This document shows positions 41,357 through 50,442 of a stretch of 64,000 nucleotides of DNA, piece by piece. Each line of letters starts with the position of its first letter. Positions within the stretch are counted from its first letter, which is position 1. Position numbers and translations under genes: made by a program. Origin of the DNA: Alkalibacillus filiformis (lineage in GTDB: Bacteria; Bacillota; Bacilli; Bacillales; Alkalibacillaceae). Below the pieces are notes generated by a model. It was not told the DNA's origin. It did no database searches and was given only the letters and a program-made list of their open reading frames with translations. The DNA lies in NCBI RefSeq assembly GCF_030814115.1, contig NZ_JAUSUP010000007.1:18149-82148 (forward strand), in the 5' to 3' direction.

Positions 41357-42286
41357 ATGGGGATCGATGAGGTACAGTTAAACTTTAATGCCACGACGTT
41401 AATGATGATGAATATATTAATCGGCTTTATTATGTTTGGTGTGGCGTTAGATTTAACCGTCAAAGATTTTAAACGAACGTTAAAAACACCGAAACCATTT
41501 CTTATTGGGTTAACGGCTCAATTTTTATTACTGCCAGCTTTTACTTTTTTGCTCGTTTTAATTTTACAGCCACAACCGAGCATCGCACTCGGCATGTTTT
41601 TAGTCGCAGCTTGTCCAGGTGGCAATCTATCAAACTTCCTTGCCCATCTTGGTAAAGGAAGAACCACTCTATCCATAAGCATGTCTGCTGTTTCAACTTT
41701 ATTCGCCACCTTTATGACGCCATTGAACACGATCTTTTGGGGATCACTGTACGGCCCGACAAATGATCTATTGCGGACATTTATGATCAGCCCTGTTGAC
41801 TTACTCATGACCATTTTCATTTTACTAGGCATCCCTTTAGCATTAGGCATGTACGTTAATTACCGATATCCAGAATGGTCACAAAAAGCAAGCAAATGGA
41901 TGAAGCGCTTTTCGATTGTATTCTTTATATTATTCGTATTAGGTGCGCTCGCTGCCAACTTTGGCTATTTCATAGAGTTCGTTGGCATGGTTGTATTAGC
42001 AGTCTTTTTACACAACTTACTCGCCATTTCATTAGGCTACTTCTCAGCACGTTCGTTTGGATTAGAAGAGCGTGACAGACGCGCGATTTCAATCGAAATA
42101 GGCATCCAAAACTCTGGGCTTGGCCTCATATTAATCTTTAACTTTTTCGATGGCTTAGGCGGTATGGCGATCGTCGCCGCATGGTGGTCAATCTGGCATA
42201 TTATTGCCGGTTTAACACTAGCTAGCTTCTGGTCACGTCGCACACCTGAACAATACAAAGAAGAAAGTGAGGGGCAAGTGGCATGA
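41357..42286 (+). CDS. BASS family (bile acid:sodium symporter-like) transporter
   Basis: The 309-residue protein has nine or ten membrane segments. LIGFIMFGVALDLTVKDFKR is at the N-terminus, and VAACPGGNLSNFLAHLGKGR is the conserved sodium-site region. The crossover near EIGIQNSGLGLILIF matches bacterial BASS proteins. Bacterial members carry 2-oxoacids or other small organic anions with sodium. It starts three bases after the ThDP-enzyme stop, so it probably imports that enzyme's substrate or exports its product. Confidence 0.9.
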   Translation: MGIDEVQLNFNATTLMMMNILIGFIMFGVALDLTVKDFKRTLKTPKPFLIGLTAQFLLLPAFTFLLVLILQPQPSIALGMFLVAACPGGNLSNFLAHLGKGRTTLSISMSAVSTLFATFMTPLNTIFWGSLYGPTNDLLRTFMISPVDLLMTIFILLGIPLALGMYVNYRYPEWSQKASKWMKRFSIVFFILFVLGALAANFGYFIEFVGMVVLAVFLHNLLAISLGYFSARSFGLEERDRRAISIEIGIQNSGLGLILIFNFFDGLGGMAIVAAWWSIWHIIAGLTLASFWSRRTPEQYKEESEGQVA

Positions 42287-43233
42287 ACATACTCATTACA
42301 GGGGCAATGGGCTATATCGGGAGCCAACTTGTCAAAAAAATGATGCAACTTAACCAAGAGCGCGACACTCCTTGGCAGATTATTGCAACTGACATAAAAG
42401 AAAAAGCTGATTTTAACATGGATGAACATGTACATTATATAAAAATGGACGTTCGCTCACCACAAGTTCTCACCGTACTTATGCATTATGAGATTGACAC
42501 AGTGATCCATTTAGCCACCATCGTCACACCAGGTAAGAAAAGCAACCGCGAATTTGAATATTCAGTCGATGTTGAAGGAACGCAAAATATTTTAGAGGCT
42601 AGTGTCGATTGCGGAATTGAGCGCGTCGTCATTACATCAAGTGGTGCAGCATACGGCTACCACCCTGATAACGCCGAATGGATCAAAGAAGATCACCCAA
42701 TCCGCGGCAACGAAGAGTTCGCTTATTCTTATCATAAGCGATTAGTAGAAGAAATGCTTGCCGACTACCGTAGACGTTACCCACAGTTAGAACAAGTCAT
42801 ATTCAGAATCGGGACCATTCTCGGCGAAAACGTCGATAACCAAATCACAGATTTATTTAAGAAAAAACGCTTACTCGGCATTAAAGGCTCAGACAGCCCA
42901 TTCGTATTCATTTGGGACCAAGATGTCATCGCTTGTTTAATAAAAGCAATAGAAAGTGAAAAAGTCGGCATTTACAACGTTGCCGGTGACGGCGCACTGA
43001 CAGTCGACGAACTAGCTAATATACTAGACAAAAAAGTCATTCGAATTCCCGTCAAACTTATAAGAGGCGCGTTGTTTGCACTCAAAAGACTTCGCCTCAC
43101 CCAATACGGAGAAGAACAAGTCAACTTCCTCCGCTATCGACCCGTGCTCGATAACACAAAATTAAAAGAAGACTTCGGCTATAAACCGACTTATACATCG
43201 GAAGAAGTTTTTCGGGAGTATGTGAGGGAGTGA
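42283..43233 (+). CDS. NAD-dependent epimerase/dehydratase family protein
   Basis: The 316-residue extended SDR has NAD site ILITGAMGYIGSQLVKKM at the N-terminus (GxxGxxG), and YHKRLVEEML provides the Tyr-x-x-x-Lys near residue 148. SSGAAYGYHPDN supplies the active-site Ser/Thr. The substrate domain is short and unspecific. It overlaps the BASS gene by four bases and is the last gene of this operon. It may reduce or oxidise a small metabolite rather than a nucleotide sugar, given the neighbours. Confidence 0.85.
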   Translation: MNILITGAMGYIGSQLVKKMMQLNQERDTPWQIIATDIKEKADFNMDEHVHYIKMDVRSPQVLTVLMHYEIDTVIHLATIVTPGKKSNREFEYSVDVEGTQNILEASVDCGIERVVITSSGAAYGYHPDNAEWIKEDHPIRGNEEFAYSYHKRLVEEMLADYRRRYPQLEQVIFRIGTILGENVDNQITDLFKKKRLLGIKGSDSPFVFIWDQDVIACLIKAIESEKVGIYNVAGDGALTVDELANILDKKVIRIPVKLIRGALFALKRLRLTQYGEEQVNFLRYRPVLDNTKLKEDFGYKPTYTSEEVFREYVRE

Positions 43234-43260
43234 GACTTGGGCGAACATTTGGGTAATCCA

Positions 43261-43384
43261 GCGTTCGCCGAATTACCACCTGGTTTCGCCGGAAAAATTA
43301 AATTTTCGCCGATATATTGAAAAAATCGCCGGAATACTGTGATTTTCGCCTGAATATTAAAAAAATCGCTGATAATCTAGATAA
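43261..43384 (+). repeat. 20-bp periodic intergenic array 9 (CGCCGG type)
   Basis: GCGTTCGCCGAATT is followed by CGCCGGAAAAATTAAATTTT, CGCCGATATATTGAAAAAAT, CGCCGGAATACTGTGATTTT, CGCCTGAATATTAAAAAAAT and CGCTGATAATCTAGATAATG. All steps are 20 bp. It mixes CGCCGG and CGCCTG units and stands beside an array of the other type. Confidence 0.88.
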
Positions 43385-43419
43385 TGGAATTGCGACACTG
43401 CGGATCAAAATCGGTGTTT

Positions 43420-43554
43420 AAGCGAACGCTCAATTAATTAAGCGTTCGCCTGATTATCGTGGATTTCGCTCGATTATTGTGATTTTCTCTTAATTAATTA
43501 AAATTTCGCCTGAATATCAAAAAATCGCCTGATCCCGCAATAATCAGGCGATTT
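43420..43554 (+). repeat. 20-bp periodic intergenic array 10 (CGCCT type)
   Basis: It starts with AAGCGAACGCT/AAGCGTTCGCC. Units CGCCTGATTATCGTGGATTT, CGCTCGATTATTGTGATTTT and CGCCTGAATATCAAAAAAT follow. It ends in the hairpin ATCGCCTGAT/ATCAGGCGAT, which on the minus strand is followed by TTTTTT and lies 11 bases past the stop of the small gene at 43565. Confidence 0.88.
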
Positions 43555-43564
43555 CCCTATCAAA

Positions 43565-43774
43565 CTACTTGTCCTTCTTATACTTCCTCTCACTCTGCGA
43601 GGTATTCTGACTCTTCTTCTTGTTGCGCTGCTTTTGGTTGCGTTCTTCAATCTTCACGTCCTCTAATGGTGGCTCGTCTGTTAGTTGAGAATCTTTGTGC
43701 TCATCGACAAGCGTGCGGTCTTCTTCAAATACACCTTTCTTCTTCGGGTCAATACTCTCTTTGTTGCGGTCCAT
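43565..43774 (-). CDS. Small highly charged protein
   Basis: The 69-residue protein is very hydrophilic, acidic in the middle (VFEEDRTLVDEHKDSQLTDE) and strongly basic at the end (NQKQRNKKKSQNTSQSERKY). AAGGTGGTG precedes the ATG, and the array-10 hairpin gives a terminator. No family is recognised; it is probably disordered and cytosolic. Confidence 0.6.
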   Translation of the reverse strand: MDRNKESIDPKKKGVFEEDRTLVDEHKDSQLTDEPPLEDVKIEERNQKQRNKKKSQNTSQSERKYKKDK

Positions 43775-43815
43775 TGTAGCACCACCTTTTTGTGAGGTTT
43801 TGTAATATGTGTACC

Positions 43816-44073
43816 CTAAGTGCCATGGTTGTTAAACTTTGTCGACGAACGAAAACATCGCCCTACCTCACTCGCCAACCAAATCAACACCTCATCCCTC
43901 ACCACCTCACGAAACAATCCACTGTGTACAATCCACAAAATCGTTTCGCGAAAATAATTGTAATCACCATCATTCATTAGCTTCTCAAACGCCATCATGA
44001 GCACACGCCGTAATATCATCGTCTTAAAATCATCCTTCTGCAATTGATCTATCAAACCCTCCACCTCATTCAT
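43816..44073 (-). CDS. Small uncharacterised protein
   Basis: The 85-residue protein begins MNEVEGLIDQLQKDDFKTMI and seems mostly helical (RRVLMMAFEKLMNDGDYNYF). GGGAGG seven bases before ATG 44073 decides the start over an earlier in-frame codon. It lies between the charged protein and the O-antigen ligase gene, all on the minus strand. No family is recognised. Confidence 0.6.
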   Translation of the reverse strand: MNEVEGLIDQLQKDDFKTMILRRVLMMAFEKLMNDGDYNYFRETILWIVHSGLFREVVRDEVLIWLASEVGRCFRSSTKFNNHGT

Positions 44074-44130
44074 AAAAAAACCTCCCACTCTATAATCGAA
44101 TGGAAGATTTCAAAGTGTTATGCTTACCGA

Positions 44131-45399
44131 CTACTTCGCCTGACTAGCTCTTCGCCAAATCATCCCCAATACAACAAAGAAAAACGGCGCAACTGGGATC
44201 ACACTCACGTTGAACATGACTTTCACCAAATAAGACACGACAGAAGCGAGTAACAAAACGGTTAATAACTGCTCATTTCCTTCTGTAACACGGCTCGCAC
44301 TTACACCTTTCCAAAATATTAAACTCAAAAACACGACATACACCATTAACGCTGGAACACCTAACGTCAAACCAACCTCAACGAATTCGTTATGTGAATT
44401 ATCATGTCTACCATCCTCGACTCCAATCGCATCATAATAAACTTGATTAAACGTACTTGGTCCTGTCCCAGTCCAAAAATTCTCAGCCATTAACTCAACT
44501 GAAATCACCCAAAATTGCCAACGAGCTGGTGCATCTCCTGGCTCTTGTTCTACGACTTGCCTAGCATCTTCTCCAACGGACATAAACTCTCCTAAAACAA
44601 AATGATCTTCAGTAAAATCGATGATCACCATCGTGACGAACAAAGCAGTCAACATAACCGTCCACCGCTTCAACAAATCTCTCCGTTTAATAATCATGAA
44701 CCCTGTAATGACTAACGCCCCAGCCAATAGACCGATCCAGCCAGCTCTCGCACTCGTGTATAACAGTGCGATAAAAATGATAACTCCAATCATTAGCCAC
44801 ATCGTCATATATTTCGTCTGGTTGCTCATTAAGTAAACGATGAACAAAAACATTAACATGAGCATCGCATAAGTGCCGAAATGGTTGCTATTATCGAAGA
44901 ACGCCCAACTTTTAATAAATTCACGCTCAATCGGTTCTTCCAACAATAAATTCATCCAAAAATGCTGGAAAATACCGTACAAAGCAACAGGAATGGAGGA
45001 AATGACGATGAGCTGAATGGTTAGCAGCTGTTTCCGTTGCGGAATAAAATGATAAGTGAAGAAAAACATCGATGCAAAACTAACCCACGCTAAATAACCT
45101 AGGAACTTATACTCTCTTCCCCACAATGATGTATAAGGGTCAACTGAAAAGTAAGTCGCCACCCCTGCCAATAGCAAAAAAAGTAACATGACATGCTCTG
45201 CTCGACTTTTTAACAGTGGAATTTCAATCGACTTAAACATCAACCGAACTAGGACGACAACCCAAAACACCAACACAAACAAAAGCAAATATATGTATTT
45301 AATTAAAGTAGAATAGAAAACATCAAAATATGGCACAATCATGATCGGAAAAAACACAACAAAGACTGTGAGCAACCACGTAAACCAGCGACTATACAC
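44131..45399 (-). CDS. O-antigen ligase/polymerase family membrane protein
   Basis: The 422-residue protein has about twelve membrane segments. The Wzy_C/O-antigen ligase region has SARAGWIGLLAGALVITGFM, and a large external loop carries WTGTGPSTFNQVYYDAIG and DGRHDNSHNEFVEVGLTLGV with the conserved His/Glu of this family. In Gram-positives these proteins polymerise or attach surface polysaccharide units. It stands apart from glycosyltransferases but 11 kb from the cap-type genes, so a role in exopolysaccharide is an inference. Confidence 0.88.
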   Translation of the reverse strand: MYSRWFTWLLTVFVVFFPIMIVPYFDVFYSTLIKYIYLLLFVLVFWVVVLVRLMFKSIEIPLLKSRAEHVMLLFLLLAGVATYFSVDPYTSLWGREYKFLGYLAWVSFASMFFFTYHFIPQRKQLLTIQLIVISSIPVALYGIFQHFWMNLLLEEPIEREFIKSWAFFDNSNHFGTYAMLMLMFLFIVYLMSNQTKYMTMWLMIGVIIFIALLYTSARAGWIGLLAGALVITGFMIIKRRDLLKRWTVMLTALFVTMVIIDFTEDHFVLGEFMSVGEDARQVVEQEPGDAPARWQFWVISVELMAENFWTGTGPSTFNQVYYDAIGVEDGRHDNSHNEFVEVGLTLGVPALMVYVVFLSLIFWKGVSASRVTEGNEQLLTVLLLASVVSYLVKVMFNVSVIPVAPFFFVVLGMIWRRASQAK

Positions 45400-45489
45400 C
45401 CAGAACTCCCCCTTTAGACCTACTTAAATTCTACCCTTAATTATCTTTTTTTTAATATTTTTCCAAAGAAGTTTGACTAGGTCTACAAA

Positions 45490-45518
45490 CAAAAAACACC
45501 CACGTATAGCGTGAGTGC
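45490..45518 (-). terminator. Hairpin after the LacI relic
   Basis: On the minus strand CACTCACG and CGTGGGTG pair around CTATA, followed by TTTTTTG. It lies just beyond the stop codon of the regulator relic and was probably its terminator. Confidence 0.55.
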
Positions 45519-45529
45519 TTCGTTCTGAT

Positions 45530-45648
45530 TTAATTTCTTGTTGATTGACGCTGAATTAATTCAAAAGGGAAAAGCTTTCTCTTTGTTTTATGTCTTCCCC
45601 TTCAATCATAGTGATTAAACTTTCTAAATTATACTCATCGAAGGCACT
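45530..45648 (-). pseudogene. Relic of the C-terminus of a LacI/RbsR-type regulator
   Basis: The minus strand encodes LESLITMIEGEDIKQ. After a frame slip it reads LFPFELIQRQSTRN and TAA. This aligns with the C-terminus of the intact RbsR at 50.4 kb (EALVALIEGELVQEKE...LIKRQSTKR). Nucleotide resemblance is also visible (both end with TTGATTGACGCT on the plus strand). Nothing upstream of about 45650 matches, so only the last 40 codons of a second regulator remain, downstream of rbsB. Confidence 0.7.
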
Positions 45649-45663
45649 AAGCTGAATAAACAA

Positions 45664-45690
45664 AACCCAAACGGCGCACCGGTTGGGTTC
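45664..45690 (-). terminator. Terminator of the ribose operon
   Basis: AACCCAACCGG/CCGTTTGGGTT forms a stem on the minus strand, followed by TTGTTT. It lies 15 bases after the rbsB stop. Confidence 0.75.
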
Positions 45691-45704
45691 CATTTAAAAT
45701 CAAT

Positions 45705-46643
45705 TTATTGCGTCACTAACTCTAAATCAACTGGAATGAAATCTTCTACCGATTCACCTTCAGCAATTGATAAAGCTGTTTCAATTCCTTGCTCACCAAT
45801 TACAATTGGCTGCTGTGCAATTGTAGCGTCCATTTCGCCTGCTTCTACTGCTTCTACTGCGTCATCCGTAGCATCAAATCCTACAACAATGACGTCATCC
45901 ATACCTGCAGATTCTAACGCACGAACAGCACCTAGTGCCATTTCGTCATTGTGTGCGAATACAGCATCAAATTCTTCACCGCTTTGGATAATGTTCTCCA
46001 TTACTGTTAAGCCTTCAGCACGATCGAAATCCGCTGGCTGTTGAGCAACTACGTTAATTCCATCTTGAGCATCAACAGAGTTGTGGAAACCTTCGCCACG
46101 CTCACGTGCAGCTGAAGAGCCTGGAATACCTTCTAATTCTACAACATTTCCTTCTCCACCAAGCTGTTCAGCGATGAAGTCACCTGCCATTTCACCACCT
46201 GCAACGTTGTCAGATGCGATGTGTGCAACCACTTCACCACCATCTGCACTACGGTCCACTGTTACTACTGGAATGTCAGCTTCATTCGCAGTTTCGACTG
46301 CTGTAATAACTGCCTCAGAGTCTGTTGGGTTAACTACTAAAACATCAACGTCTTGTTGAACTAAATCTTCAATACTGCTTAATTGTGTTGCGGCATCATC
46401 TTGTGCGTCTACTACTGTAATCTCAACACCTAACTCTTCTGCTTTGTCTTCAGCACCTTCTCTTAAAGTAACGAAGAATGGGTTATTCTGTGTCGATACA
46501 GCTAGACCAATGTGAACTTCACCATCATCACCACTAGCATCTGTCTCATCATCACCATTTGACGTTGGCGATTCAGTTGTACAAGCTGCCAATAAACCAA
46601 CTGTTAAAAATGCAATTAATCCTAACTTAAACTTTGAAAACAT
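45705..46643 (-). CDS. rbsB: Ribose-binding lipoprotein
   Basis: The 312-residue protein has a lipoprotein signal with lipobox LAAC (Cys near residue 21), then a Periplasmic_binding_protein_4 fold. Visible elements are IGLAVSTQNNPFFVTLREGA, LVVNPTDSEAVITAVETANE, PVVTVDRSADGGEVVAHIAS and VFAHNDEMALGAVRALESAG. These contain the ribose contacts known from RbsB. The long acidic linker after Cys fits a halophile. It is the last gene of the rbsRKDACB operon. Confidence 0.96.
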   Translation of the reverse strand: MFSKFKLGLIAFLTVGLLAACTTESPTSNGDDETDASGDDGEVHIGLAVSTQNNPFFVTLREGAEDKAEELGVEITVVDAQDDAATQLSSIEDLVQQDVDVLVVNPTDSEAVITAVETANEADIPVVTVDRSADGGEVVAHIASDNVAGGEMAGDFIAEQLGGEGNVVELEGIPGSSAARERGEGFHNSVDAQDGINVVAQQPADFDRAEGLTVMENIIQSGEEFDAVFAHNDEMALGAVRALESAGMDDVIVVGFDATDDAVEAVEAGEMDATIAQQPIVIGEQGIETALSIAEGESVEDFIPVDLELVTQ

Positions 46644-46695
46644 TTAAGGTCCTCCCTTTATATAACTTAATTTTTAAAACCGATCTCCCGTTAAC

Positions 46696-47637
46696 CTACG
46701 ACGACTTTTGACGATCTAGTAAGACTGCAAGTAAGATGACCGCCCCCTTTACGATTTGTTGGTAGTTTGAAGATACCCCTAGTAAATTCAAACCATTATT
46801 TAAAACCCCAATAATTAGGGCTCCAATCAATGTTCCAAAAATCCAACCGCGACCACCAGCGAGGCTTGTACCACCTAATACTACAGCTGCGATCGCATCA
46901 AGTTCATAAGTGAAACCTGCGTTCGGTGATGCAGAACCTAAACGAGACGTTAAAATAATTCCTGCTAAAGCTGCTAATGCACCTGTTAATGAATAAACTC
47001 CGATTTTGACGCGGTTCACTTTAATACCTGATAAAATCGATGCTTCCTCGTTACCACCAATTGCATAAACGTGGCGACCAAATACTGTCTTCTTCAAAAT
47101 TAATAATAGAATGAAAAAGATCACAAACATGATAATGACCGGAATTGGTATACCAAATAAATAACCACGACCAATTAAGTCAAATGCTTGACTATCAGTA
47201 AAACCAGTGACAGGTCTACCATCTGTATAAACGAGTGTTAAACCTCTGAAAATAGTCATCGTCGCTAAAGTCGCAATAAATGGCGCAACTTTACCCTTAG
47301 CGATCACAACACCGTTAAAAGCACCCATTACTGCACCAGCCAAGACACCCAGCAAGACAGCTAAGATCGGGTCTAAACCACTAGCCATCATCCCTGCTGT
47401 CAATGCACCAGCTAAGGCCAATGTTGAACCTACAGATAAGTCAATTCCACCAGTCAAAATAACAAACGTCATACCAAATGCGAGTAGTGCAATAATCGTC
47501 ACTTGTCGTAACATCGTCAGCAAGTTATCTAAACTTAGAAACTGTGGACTCATAATACTTAAAACAATGACTATAGCAAGTAAACCTAGTACTGGTCCTA
47601 ACTTCTGCATAACTTGCCCTAAAGACTGCCCTCTCAT
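46696..47637 (-). CDS. rbsC: Ribose ABC transporter permease
   Basis: The 313-residue permease of the CUT2 family has about eight to ten membrane segments. Landmarks are TFVILTGGIDLSVGSTLALA, FNGVVIAKGKVAPFIATLAT, and LDAIAAVVLGGTSLAGGRGW, which is the ATPase-contacting loop. The start is ATG 47637, with GGAGGGG six bases upstream inside the end of rbsA. An earlier in-frame codon would give an unlikely N-terminal extension. Confidence 0.95.
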   Translation of the reverse strand: MRGQSLGQVMQKLGPVLGLLAIVIVLSIMSPQFLSLDNLLTMLRQVTIIALLAFGMTFVILTGGIDLSVGSTLALAGALTAGMMASGLDPILAVLLGVLAGAVMGAFNGVVIAKGKVAPFIATLATMTIFRGLTLVYTDGRPVTGFTDSQAFDLIGRGYLFGIPIPVIIMFVIFFILLLILKKTVFGRHVYAIGGNEEASILSGIKVNRVKIGVYSLTGALAALAGIILTSRLGSASPNAGFTYELDAIAAVVLGGTSLAGGRGWIFGTLIGALIIGVLNNGLNLLGVSSNYQQIVKGAVILLAVLLDRQKSS

Positions 47638-47638
47638 G

Positions 47639-49132
47639 TTACTCCCCTCCTGTCGCAGCATACATAATCTTCTCTTGATCAGCTTCATCACGGTTAAGTT
47701 CGCCGCCAATTTGCCCTTCATGAATGACTAAAATTCGATCACTCATACCAAGTACCTCTGGCAATTCGGATGAAATCATAATGATACTCACCCCTTGAGC
47801 CGTTAACTCGTTCATAATTTGATAAATTTCCTTCTTCGCACCAACATCAACACCACGCGTTGGCTCATCAAGGATTAAAATTTTCGGGTTAATGCCTAAC
47901 CATTTACCAATGACAATCTTTTGTTGGTTACCGCCACTTAAAGATTTCACTTCTTGCTCCATGCCAGATGTCTTAACATTAAACTGTCCAATCTTACCCT
48001 CAACAAATTCATTTTCTTTCTTGTTTGAAATGACTGTTTGATTCGACATATCATTTAAGTTCGGCAGAGTAAAATTCTCACGCACGGACATCGACAAGAC
48101 GAGTCCTTCTTCTTTACGATCCTCTGTCACAAAACCAATTCCAGACTTAATCGCATCGAGCGGCTTTTTAATCTTCACTTGCTTTCCATCAATATAAATG
48201 TTTCCGCTTTCAATCTCACGGTAACCAAATAATGCTTGCATAATCTCAGAGCGTCCAGCTCCCATTAAACCAGCTACACCTAAAATTTCGCCTTGTCTAA
48301 CTTCGAAATTGATATCGCGAAATACATCAGATGTTAACCCTTCAACTTGAAGCCTCACATCGCCAATTTCAACATTTCGTTCAGGGAAAAGTGTTCCTAA
48401 CTCACGCCCTACAAGCATGCTAATCAATTCATCATATTCTACTTCACCAATGACACGCGTCCCGATATATTCACCATCACGTAAAACGGAAACGCGGTTA
48501 CAAATCTTAAAAATCTCTTCCATTCGGTGTGAAATATAGACGATGCCTACACCTTGTTCACGCAACTTCTCAATGACCTCAAACAGTCGTTCAATTTCAC
48601 GATCTGTTAGTGCTGCAGTTGGCTCATCCATGACAATTAGTTCAGCATTTACTGATAATGCTTTCGCAATCTCAACCATTTGTTGCTGACCAACAGATAA
48701 GTTCCCTGCTGTCACAAGCGGGTCGATTTCAACGCCAAGTTGTCCTAAATAATCCTTCGTTAATTGGATCATCTTCTTCGTGTTTAAAAATCCCGTCTTG
48801 CCATACTTAATTTCACGACCTAAGAACATATTTTCCATAACGGTTAAATACGGAATAATGTTTAGTTCTTGGTGAATAACTGCAATACCCGATTCTTCTG
48901 ATTCCTTCGTGCTTTGAAAATGAACCGGCTCACCTTTAACAAAAACCTCACCTTCATCACGCGAGTATATCCCAGTTAAGATTTTCATTAAAGTCGATTT
49001 ACCAGCACCATTCTCACCTAACAACGCATGAACTTCACCGGCACGCACTTCAAAGTCGACTTCATTTAGCACTTTGTTACCGACAAACGACTTCGAGATG
49101 CCTTTCATTTCAATTAATGTTTGATGTGACAT
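47639..49132 (-). CDS. rbsA: Ribose ABC transporter ATPase (two-domain)
   Basis: The 497-residue protein has two ABC domains in tandem, as usual for RbsA. The N-terminal domain has Walker [13 protein letters not shown], signature [16 protein letters not shown] and Walker [12 protein letters not shown]. The C-terminal domain has the degenerate Walker [13 protein letters not shown], signature [16 protein letters not shown] and [14 protein letters not shown]. It powers ribose uptake through RbsC. It overlaps rbsD by one base. Confidence 0.97.
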   Translation of the reverse strand: MSHQTLIEMKGISKSFVGNKVLNEVDFEVRAGEVHALLGENGAGKSTLMKILTGIYSRDEGEVFVKGEPVHFQSTKESEESGIAVIHQELNIIPYLTVMENMFLGREIKYGKTGFLNTKKMIQLTKDYLGQLGVEIDPLVTAGNLSVGQQQMVEIAKALSVNAELIVMDEPTAALTDREIERLFEVIEKLREQGVGIVYISHRMEEIFKICNRVSVLRDGEYIGTRVIGEVEYDELISMLVGRELGTLFPERNVEIGDVRLQVEGLTSDVFRDINFEVRQGEILGVAGLMGAGRSEIMQALFGYREIESGNIYIDGKQVKIKKPLDAIKSGIGFVTEDRKEEGLVLSMSVRENFTLPNLNDMSNQTVISNKKENEFVEGKIGQFNVKTSGMEQEVKSLSGGNQQKIVIGKWLGINPKILILDEPTRGVDVGAKKEIYQIMNELTAQGVSIIMISSELPEVLGMSDRILVIHEGQIGGELNRDEADQEKIMYAATGGE

Positions 49133-49530
49133 TAGAAAATCACCCCAGAACGAAGAATGATATTCGCAAATGGTGTCGTCTCACCTGTTCGGATCACGAC
49201 TTTTGCATTCTTCGTTATTTTTTTAAACTCTTCATGCGAGACGAAATCTTTCTCACCTTGATAGAGCTCTTTAACCTCTGTTAAGACTTGTCCATTATTT
49301 GTCTTGATTTCTGACGCTAATGTTGCATGTTCAACTTCCATATCCGCTAATATAACCTCTAATGTTTCTATAAAACTTGGTGTCCCCTTCGTTAAAGCTA
49401 AATCGATCCGCTTTACATCATCAGGGATTGGTAGACCACAATCAGCTATAACAATCGTGTCTGTGTGACCTAATTTGGCTAAGACAGAAGCAATCTCGCT
49501 GTTTAAAATCCCTTGTTTCTTCACAATCAA
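49132..49530 (-). CDS. rbsD: D-ribose pyranase
   Basis: The 132-residue protein interconverts the pyranose and furanose forms of D-ribose before phosphorylation. The N-terminal [20 protein letters not shown] with catalytic His, IADCGLPIP, and the C-terminal [20 protein letters not shown] are conserved in RbsD. It overlaps rbsK by four bases. Confidence 0.96.
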   Translation of the reverse strand: MIVKKQGILNSEIASVLAKLGHTDTIVIADCGLPIPDDVKRIDLALTKGTPSFIETLEVILADMEVEHATLASEIKTNNGQVLTEVKELYQGEKDFVSHEEFKKITKNAKVVIRTGETTPFANIILRSGVIF

Positions 49531-50423
49531 TCACTCTCTTTATCTAGTAATCTCAAAACATCTTCTCGATTTGGCATTCCGGTTTGTGCACCAAACTGAC
49601 TGACTGATAGTGCCGCAGCTGCATTGCCGAAGCGACACGCCTCACTAAAGGATTTACCTTCTGCAAGCGCAACACTAAAACCACCATTAAATGTGTCACC
49701 TGCACCCGTCGTATCTTTAACCTCAACCTTGTAACTTGGGACTAACGTCTCTTGATCACCTTCAACAAACTGAACACCATTAGAACCTTGTGTGACGAAA
49801 AATTTACCACGATGCTGCTCGTAGAACTGTTTCTTTTCTTCTGTATCAAGCAACTCTGTAAGTTCGTGTTCATTCGGAGTTAGAAAATCTACCTTCTCTA
49901 GTAAACCTAGGCTAACAGACTGCATGGGTGCTGGATTCAACACGACGGTTGTGTTATGTTTGTTCGCTAAATTCACCGCCTCTTCCACACTTTCTAGAGG
50001 AATTTCAAATTGCAGTAATAAAATATCACTCTCTTGAATCGCCTTTTCATTTTGTCTAACGACTTCTGGTGTAACTTGGTTATTGGCTCCCGGTACAACA
50101 ATAATCGTGTTATCCTGTTCCGCCACAGTGATTTGTGCAACACCTGTCGGAAAATGTGTAACCGGTTCCACATTGACGTTAAAAATACCTTGCTCTTTCA
50201 AGTGAGCGATTAACGGTTGGCCAAAAGTGTCGTCTCCAACACAACCAACCATCGTCACTTCTGCTCCAAGCTTAGCTGCTGCTACCGCTTGGTTCGCTCC
50301 TTTACCACCTGGGATCGTGTGAAAATCTCCCCCAAGTAACGTCTCGCCCTTTCTTGGAAAACGCTCCGCTTCTGCTATGAGGTCCATATTAATACTACCA
50401 ATTACAGTCACTTTTGCTGCCAC
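49527..50423 (-). CDS. rbsK: Ribokinase
   Basis: The 298-residue PfkB-family kinase phosphorylates D-ribose at O5 with ATP. Substrate motif [20 protein letters not shown] is near residue 30-45. The catalytic [20 protein letters not shown], with the Asp base, is near residue 240. VLNPAPMQ and [13 protein letters not shown] are also family motifs. It is encoded between rbsR (20 bp) and rbsD (overlap). Confidence 0.97.
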   Translation of the reverse strand: MAAKVTVIGSINMDLIAEAERFPRKGETLLGGDFHTIPGGKGANQAVAAAKLGAEVTMVGCVGDDTFGQPLIAHLKEQGIFNVNVEPVTHFPTGVAQITVAEQDNTIIVVPGANNQVTPEVVRQNEKAIQESDILLLQFEIPLESVEEAVNLANKHNTTVVLNPAPMQSVSLGLLEKVDFLTPNEHELTELLDTEEKKQFYEQHRGKFFVTQGSNGVQFVEGDQETLVPSYKVEVKDTTGAGDTFNGGFSVALAEGKSFSEACRFGNAAAALSVSQFGAQTGMPNREDVLRLLDKESD

Positions 50424-50442
50424 TTAGCATTCTCCTTTTAAT

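Noticed and set aside
43261..43554. Possible CRISPR array
   Set aside because: Period of 20 bp is too short, there are no unique spacers of 30 bp or more, no cas genes are present, and the spacers themselves are conserved between arrays.
44131..45399. Capsule operon centred on the O-antigen ligase family gene
   Set aside because: No glycosyltransferase, flippase or sugar-nucleotide gene is next to it. The cap-type regulators are 11 kb away, so an operon cannot be claimed.
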